Source: an uncultured Actinomycetes bacterium
GTDB lineage: Bacteria > Actinomycetota > Actinomycetes > Mycobacteriales > Mycobacteriaceae
DNA: 6,005 bases
NCBI GenBank assembly: GCA_903911165.1
Contig: CAIWCQ010000150.1
Location: 1-6,005, forward strand
Direction of reading: 5' to 3'
Part shown: in pieces, positions 1 to 4,373 of the stretch
Layout of the letters: each line of letters opens with the position of its first letter
Numbering within the stretch: the first letter of the stretch is position 1
Translations under genes and position numbers: made by a program
Notes under the pieces: model-generated
What the model was told of the DNA's origin: nothing
The model's input: the letters and a program-made list of their open reading frames with translations, nothing else
The model's database searches: none

Positions 1-41
1 GAGCCTACGACCAGCGGACGGTCCTGCGACAGGGTCGTCAC
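1..41 (-). CDS. Possible start of a further downstream gene (partial, unidentified)
   Basis: After the hydratase stop codon there is a 7-base gap, then a GTG that opens a frame running without a stop to the left edge. It would encode VTTLSQDRPLVVG and continue outside the window. The spacing and strand fit another gene of the same operon, and the short peptide looks like an ordinary cytoplasmic N-terminus. However, I see no convincing ribosome binding site before the GTG, and 13 codons of open frame in GC-rich DNA mean little. No function can be assigned. The alternative is that these bases are simply intergenic. Confidence 0.35.
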   Translation of the reverse strand, partial: MTTLSQDRPLVVG

Positions 42-48
42 CGAACCG

Positions 49-825
49 TCACAACGGGCGCGCCCACCGCGGCGACCGCTTCTCCAGGAATGCCAGCATG
101 CCCTCGCGGGCCTCCTCGGAGACGAACAGCCGGGCGGATTCCTCGGCCAGGCGTGCCGCGTCGCGGTCGAAACCGGCCAGCACGGCCGCGGTGGTCAGCG
201 CCTTCGATGCGGCCAAGCCCTGAGGCGAGGCCTTCGACAGCTCATCGGTCATCGCGTCGACCGCGTAGCCGACGTCGTCGGCGGCTACGGTGACGAGTCC
301 GATGTCGACGGCCCGCCGGGCGGTGAAGGTCTCCCCGGTGAGGTAGTAGCGCGCGGCTGCCCGCGGTGCCAGTTTGGGCAGCAGGGTCAGCGAGATGATG
401 GCCGGCGCCACCCCGATGCGCGCCTCGGTGAGCGCGAACGTGCTGCGCGGTCCGGCTACCGCCATGTCGCAGGCCCCGACGAGTCCCATTCCGCCCGCGC
501 GAACGTGGCCGTCGACAGCCGCGATCACCGGTAGCGGGCACTCGACGATGGCGCGCAGCAGCCCGGCCAGTTCGTGGGCACGCCCCGCCGCGGCGCGCTG
601 CGGATCACCGGCGGTGGCCTCGGTGAGGTCGGCTCCGGCGCAGAACGTTCCGCCGGTGTGGCCCAGGACTATCGACCTCACCGCCGGGTCATCAGCCGCC
701 CGGCCGAGGCCGTCGCGCAACTGCCGAACCAGTTCCGACGACAGCGCATTGCGGTTGGGTGGGGAGTCCAGGATCAATCGCGCGACCGACCCGTCGGTGG
801 CGCATCGAACGAGATTGTCAGTCAT
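49..825 (-). CDS. Enoyl-CoA hydratase/isomerase family protein, methylglutaconyl-CoA hydratase-like
   Basis: This is a 258-residue crotonase-fold protein, the usual length for the family, with no signal peptide or membrane segment. The first oxyanion-hole segment is FCAGADL (residues 61-67) and the second is RAGGMGLVGACD (109-120). The second catalytic acid is Glu134 in LTEARIG (132-138), equivalent to Glu164 of rat enoyl-CoA hydratase. The position of the first acid (rat Glu144) is Gly114. As I recall, Gly here and a following EVRIG-APA-IS pattern are typical of LiuC-type methylglutaconyl-CoA hydratases; this protein reads EARIGVAPAIIS. The likely role is hydration of the glutaconyl-CoA-type product of the upstream carboxylase. 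The ATG at 825 is chosen because the family N-terminus begins there (MTDNLVRC), with AGGGTGG five bases upstream. The frame stays open to an ATG at 912, but that would add 29 Ser/Pro/Arg-rich residues read out of frame from the biotin domain of the preceding gene. The gene overlaps that gene's end by 8 bp. The exact substrate is inferred; a general enoyl-CoA hydratase or isomerase remains possible. Confidence 0.88.
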   Translation of the reverse strand: MTDNLVRCATDGSVARLILDSPPNRNALSSELVRQLRDGLGRAADDPAVRSIVLGHTGGTFCAGADLTEATAGDPQRAAAGRAHELAGLLRAIVECPLPVIAAVDGHVRAGGMGLVGACDMAVAGPRSTFALTEARIGVAPAIISLTLLPKLAPRAAARYYLTGETFTARRAVDIGLVTVAADDVGYAVDAMTDELSKASPQGLAASKALTTAAVLAGFDRDAARLAEESARLFVSEEAREGMLAFLEKRSPRWARPL

Positions 826-2779
826 CGGAGCCACCCTGGGTCTCGACCCGGGCGAGGACCGCGCCGACCCCGACCTGTTGGCCGACGGCGACGCTGAGTT
901 CGGTGAGCACACCGGCAGCCGGGGAGGCGATGATGTGTTCCATCTTCATCGCCTCGAGCCACACTAACGGCTGTCCGGCGGTGACGGTGTCGCCAAGGCC
1001 GGCACCGAGGCGGACCACCGCCCCGGGCATCGGCGCCAGCAGGGACCCCTGCCGCTCCGCCGAGGTGGCTTCGGGGAAGCGCGGCGCGACAGTGAACCGA
1101 ACGCAACCATGCGGTGAGTCGACGTAGATCTCATCGCCGTAGCGGGCGACGTCAAACGCGGTGGCCACACCGGCGTCGGTGAGCACGACTCCGGCGGGCG
1201 TTGCCGAAACCAGGCTGACGTCGGGATCGTCGGGGAGATCCAACCCGGTGCGGGCGAACCGGTAGCGCACCTGGTGTTCTCCGGCGTCCGCGTCGAGGAA
1301 TGTCTTGACCTGGTCGGCGGACACCACGTTGCGCCACCCGCCGGGCAGTCCGGCAAGCACCCGGGCGGTGACGCGGTTGTGGGCGGCACCGGCGATCGCG
1401 GCGGCGATCAGCGAGAGTCGGACCGCGCGTTCGCCGGCAAGCGGTGCGGCCAACCGGTCGAGACCGTGGGTGTCGAAGAACGCAGTGTCGGTGTCGCCGG
1501 CCAGGAATGCCGGGTGCTGTAAGACGTTGACCAGTAGATCGCGATTGGTGCGCAGTCCGTGCAGACGGGTGCGGGCGAGTGCGTCGGCGAGCACCTGCGC
1601 GGCGCGGGATCGCGTGGGTGCGTGGGCGATGACCTTGGCCAGCATCGGGTCGTAGTGAATCGACACCACCGAACCGCCGGTGATTCCAGAGTCGAGCCGG
1701 ATACCGGTCCGATCCAGCGGACCGAAATACGCTGCGGCAGAGGGCACTTCGAAGAAATCGATCCGACCGGCCTGCGGCTGCCAGCCCCGCGCGGGATCTT
1801 CGGCATAGAGTCGGGCCTCGATGGAGTGACCTGTCGTTGCCGGCGGTTCGGCGGGGAGGGCCTCTCCGTCGGCCACCGCTAACTGCAGTTCAACCAGATC
1901 GAGACCGGTGGTGAGTTCGGTGACCGGATGCTCCACCTGCAGGCGGGTGTTCATCTCCAGGAAGAAGAACTCTCCGTTCTCGTCGGCGAGGAACTCCACC
2001 GTTCCCGCACCCGTGTAGGCGACGGCGGCGGCAGCCAGCCGGGCGGCGGTGAACAATTTCTCCCGCATGGCCGGAATGCGTTGCACCAGAGGCGAAGGCG
2101 CTTCCTCGATGATCTTCTGATGCCGGCGCTGGATAGAGCACTCCCGTTCACCGATCGCCCAGAGGGTGCCGTACCGGTCGGCCATTACCTGCACCTCGAT
2201 GTGACGCCCGCGCGGAAGGTAGCGCTCACAGAACACGGTCGGATCGCCGAAGGCCGACTGCGCCTCGCGCCGCGCGGATCTCACCTGCTCATCCAGCTCA
2301 GCCAGAGAGTGCACGATCCGCATCCCGCGACCACCACCGCCGGCCGATGCCTTGACCAGCACGGGCAACTGCTGCTCGGAAACGGTGGCGGGGTCAAGTT
2401 CGGCGAGTACCGGCACCCCGGCGGCGGCCATCATCTTCTTGGCCTCGATCTTCGAACCCATCGCCTCGACCGCGGCGGCCGGCGGTCCGATCCAGACCAG
2501 CCCGGCGTCGTTGACGGCACGGACGAAACCGGCGTTCTCCGAGAGGAACCCGTAGCCGGGATGCACCGCGCCGGCACCGGCCGCGCGGGCCGCGTCGATG
2601 ATCTCCGCACCGTCGGAATAGCTGTTGATGCGGACGCGGGCATCGGCTTCGGCCACATGCGGACAATGGGCGTCGGGGTCGGTGTAGACCGCGACGGTGC
2701 CGATACCAAGACGGCGGCAGGTCGCGAAGACGCGGCGGGCGATCTCGCCGCGGTTGGCCACCAGAACACGGGTGATCAT
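818..2779 (-). CDS. accA: Acyl-CoA carboxylase alpha subunit (biotin carboxylase + biotin carrier)
   Basis: This 653-residue cytoplasmic protein carboxylates its own biotin with ATP and bicarbonate, then passes the carboxyl group to the beta subunit encoded just upstream. Domains in order: biotin carboxylase N-domain (about 1-112, with VLVANRGEIARR near the start and HPGYGFLSEN at 73-82); ATP-grasp (about 113-320) with glycine loop KASAGGGGRGMR (143-154) and catalytic EMNTRLQVEHPVTE (275-288), whose Glu275, Asn277, Arg279 and Glu283 match E. coli AccC Glu288, Asn290, Arg292 and Glu296; C-domain (about 330-440) with Arg361 in place of AccC Arg338; a less conserved linker where MCC-type alpha subunits carry the BT domain that contacts beta (about 441-577); and a biotinyl domain (578-647) with EAMKME (609-614), Lys612 being the biotin attachment residue (codon at 944-946). 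It looks fully active. The length and domain order fit MCC/GCC alpha subunits and mycobacterial AccA1/AccA2; context suggests AccA2. A loop near residues 51-57 is unusually short. The start lies 7 bases after the beta-subunit stop. Confidence 0.96.
   Translation of the reverse strand: MITRVLVANRGEIARRVFATCRRLGIGTVAVYTDPDAHCPHVAEADARVRINSYSDGAEIIDAARAAGAGAVHPGYGFLSENAGFVRAVNDAGLVWIGPPAAAVEAMGSKIEAKKMMAAAGVPVLAELDPATVSEQQLPVLVKASAGGGGRGMRIVHSLAELDEQVRSARREAQSAFGDPTVFCERYLPRGRHIEVQVMADRYGTLWAIGERECSIQRRHQKIIEEAPSPLVQRIPAMREKLFTAARLAAAAVAYTGAGTVEFLADENGEFFFLEMNTRLQVEHPVTELTTGLDLVELQLAVADGEALPAEPPATTGHSIEARLYAEDPARGWQPQAGRIDFFEVPSAAAYFGPLDRTGIRLDSGITGGSVVSIHYDPMLAKVIAHAPTRSRAAQVLADALARTRLHGLRTNRDLLVNVLQHPAFLAGDTDTAFFDTHGLDRLAAPLAGERAVRLSLIAAAIAGAAHNRVTARVLAGLPGGWRNVVSADQVKTFLDADAGEHQVRYRFARTGLDLPDDPDVSLVSATPAGVVLTDAGVATAFDVARYGDEIYVDSPHGCVRFTVAPRFPEATSAERQGSLLAPMPGAVVRLGAGLGDTVTAGQPLVWLEAMKMEHIIASPAAGVLTELSVAVGQQVGVGAVLARVETQGGSDD
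831..837 (-). promoter_or_regulatory. Ribosome binding site of the hydratase gene
   Basis: On the minus strand AGGGTGG stands five bases before the ATG at 825, inside the last codons of the carboxylase alpha gene. It supports this ATG over the upstream in-frame ATG at 912. The match to the anti-Shine-Dalgarno core is imperfect, so translational coupling to the preceding gene probably contributes. Confidence 0.5.
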
Positions 2780-2781
2780 GG

Positions 2782-2788
2782 CTCCCCT
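2782..2788 (-). promoter_or_regulatory. Purine-rich junction before the alpha-subunit start
   Basis: The minus strand reads AGGGGAG just before the alpha-subunit ATG at 2779, and it overlaps the TAG stop of the beta-subunit gene. Only two bases separate it from the ATG, closer than a normal Shine-Dalgarno. A second weak candidate (AGGA, 2792-2795) sits about 12 bases away. Re-initiation by ribosomes finishing the beta subunit is a likely contributor. The ATG itself is well supported, since the family N-terminus (VLVANRGEIA) begins four residues later. Confidence 0.4.
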
Positions 2789-4373
2789 ACATCCTGAAGA
2801 CGCCGAAATTCGACGCCCCCTGGATCGGGCCGCTGGCGATCGCGGACAGACACATCCCCAGCACGGTGCGGGTGTCGCGGGGGTCGATCACCCCGTCGTC
2901 GTAGAGCCGCCCGGAGAGGAACATCGGCAGCGACTCCGCTTCGATCTGCGCCTCGACGGCGGCGCGAAGAGCGGCGTCGGCGGTCTCGTTGACCTGCTGT
3001 CCGCGCGCCTCGGTCGCGGCCCGGTTGACTATCGAGAGCACTCCGGCCAACTGCGCGCCGCCCATCACCGCCGACTTTGCGCTCGGCCAGGCGAACAGAA
3101 ACCTCGGGTCGAAGGCCCGTCCGCACATCCCGTAGTGGCCGGCGCCGTAGGACGAGCCGATCAGCAGCGAGATGTGTGGCACGGCCGAGTTGGACACGGC
3201 ATTGATCATCATCGCGCCGTGCTTGATGATGCCGCCCTCCTCATAGGTCTTACCGACCATGTAACCGGTGGTGTTGTGCAGGAACAACAGTGGGGTGTTC
3301 GATCGGTTCGCCAACTGAATGAATTGGGTCGCCTTCTGTGACTCCTCGCTGAAGAGCACGCCGCGGGCGTTGGCCAGAATGCCGATCGGGTAGCCGTGCA
3401 GGTTCGCCCAACCGGTGACCAGTGAGTGACCGTAGAGCGGTTTGAACTCGTCGAAGTCCGACCCGTCGACGATGCGGGCAATCACCTCCCGCGGGTCGAA
3501 CGGAATCCGCAAGTCGGGCCCCACGATGCCGAGAAGTTCCTCCGGATCGGACGTGGGTTCTGTTGCCGGTCCCGGGGTAGGGCCCTGCTTCACCCAGTTC
3601 AGACGGGAGACTATTCGCCGCCCCATGGCAATGGCGCCGAGTTCGTCGTCGGCGAAGTAGTCGGCGAGGCCCGAGATGCGGGAGTGCATGTCGGCCCCGC
3701 CGAGTGATTCGTCGTCGGTCTCCTCGCCGGTGGCCATCTTCACCAGTGGCGGGCCGGCCAGAAACACCTTCGAGCGGTCCTTGATCATCACCACGTGGTC
3801 CGACATGCCGGGGATGTAGGCACCGCCGGCGGTGGAGTTACCGAACACCAGCGCAATGGTGGGAATGCCGGCCGCCGACAGTCGGGTCAGGTCGCGGAAC
3901 ATCCTGCCGCCCGGGATGAAGATCTCCTTCTGGGTGGGCAGGTCGGCGCCCCCGGATTCCACCAGCGAGATGACCGGAAGCCGGTTCTCAAAGGCAATGT
4001 GATGGGCGCGCAACACCTTCTTCAGCGTCCAGGGGTTCGAGGTGCCGCCTTTGACCGTCGGATCGTGGGCGATGAGCATGCACTCGGTGCCCTCGATCAC
4101 GCCGATTCCTGTCACGACGCTCGCGCCGACGTGGAATTCGGTGCCGTAGCCGGCGAGTGCGCACAGTTCCAGGAACGGCGAGTCCTCATCGACGAGCAAT
4201 TCGATGCGTTCACGCGCGGTCAGTTTGCCGCGGGCGTGGTGACGCTGCACATACTTGGGGCCGCCGCCGGCCAGGGCCTTGGCCAGTTCGGTGTCGAGTT
4301 CGGCCAACTTGGCCGTCATCGCCGCCACGGCCTCGGCATAGGCCTGGGAACTCGTGTCGATCACAATGCTCAC
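2787..4373 (-). CDS. accD: Acyl-CoA carboxylase beta subunit (carboxyltransferase), MCC/GCC type
   Basis: This 528-residue carboxyltransferase moves the carboxyl group from biotin to an acyl-CoA; related enzymes form cytoplasmic alpha6-beta6 complexes. The N-terminal crotonase-like domain (about 30-270) carries RGKLTARERIELL (48-60), DPTVKGGTSNPWTLKK (104-119), ESGGADLP (139-146), the oxyanion-hole segment GNSTAGGAYIPGMSD (178-192) and FLAGPPLVKMATGE (204-217). The C-terminal domain (about 275-525) carries the second oxyanion-hole segment SSYGAGHYGMCGRAFDPRF (407-425) and WPSAKSAVMGGAQLAGVL (429-446). The GAG-(N/H)-YGMCGRA-(Y/F)-PRFLF-WP pattern is that of methylcrotonyl/geranyl-CoA carboxylases, not of acetyl/propionyl-CoA enzymes. 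The GTG at 4373 is chosen because a strong GGAGGAG lies eight bases upstream and it overlaps the AtuA stop as GTGA. An in-frame ATG at 4418 would add 15 residues lying within the AtuA C-terminus. The length is very close to that I recall for M. tuberculosis AccD2 (529). Family is certain; the substrate is not, because the acyl-pocket region departs from typical MCC beta. Confidence 0.95.
   Translation of the reverse strand: MSIVIDTSSQAYAEAVAAMTAKLAELDTELAKALAGGGPKYVQRHHARGKLTARERIELLVDEDSPFLELCALAGYGTEFHVGASVVTGIGVIEGTECMLIAHDPTVKGGTSNPWTLKKVLRAHHIAFENRLPVISLVESGGADLPTQKEIFIPGGRMFRDLTRLSAAGIPTIALVFGNSTAGGAYIPGMSDHVVMIKDRSKVFLAGPPLVKMATGEETDDESLGGADMHSRISGLADYFADDELGAIAMGRRIVSRLNWVKQGPTPGPATEPTSDPEELLGIVGPDLRIPFDPREVIARIVDGSDFDEFKPLYGHSLVTGWANLHGYPIGILANARGVLFSEESQKATQFIQLANRSNTPLLFLHNTTGYMVGKTYEEGGIIKHGAMMINAVSNSAVPHISLLIGSSYGAGHYGMCGRAFDPRFLFAWPSAKSAVMGGAQLAGVLSIVNRAATEARGQQVNETADAALRAAVEAQIEAESLPMFLSGRLYDDGVIDPRDTRTVLGMCLSAIASGPIQGASNFGVFRM

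Noticed and set aside
16..36. Small inverted repeat (CCTG/CAGG around a 3-base loop) after the hydratase gene, considered as a terminator
   Set aside because: The perfect stem is only four pairs, extended by wobbles, with no T-run on the minus strand, and it may lie within a following gene.
826..912. N-terminal extension of 29 residues on the hydratase from the in-frame ATG at 912
   Set aside because: The extension is Ser/Pro/Arg-rich, overlaps the conserved biotinyl domain in another frame, and the family N-terminus and a ribosome binding site support the ATG at 825.
374..967. Plus-strand open frame of 197 codons opposite the hydratase and the end of the alpha-subunit gene
   Set aside because: Its Ser/Pro/Arg/Ala-rich translation has no recognisable motif and covers two genes with clear family motifs on the other strand.
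1928..2797. Long plus-strand open frame of 289 codons opposite the biotin carboxylase gene
   Set aside because: It is fully antisense to a strongly conserved gene. Its His/Gly/Arg-rich translation shows no domain, and long antisense frames are expected in GC-rich actinobacterial DNA.
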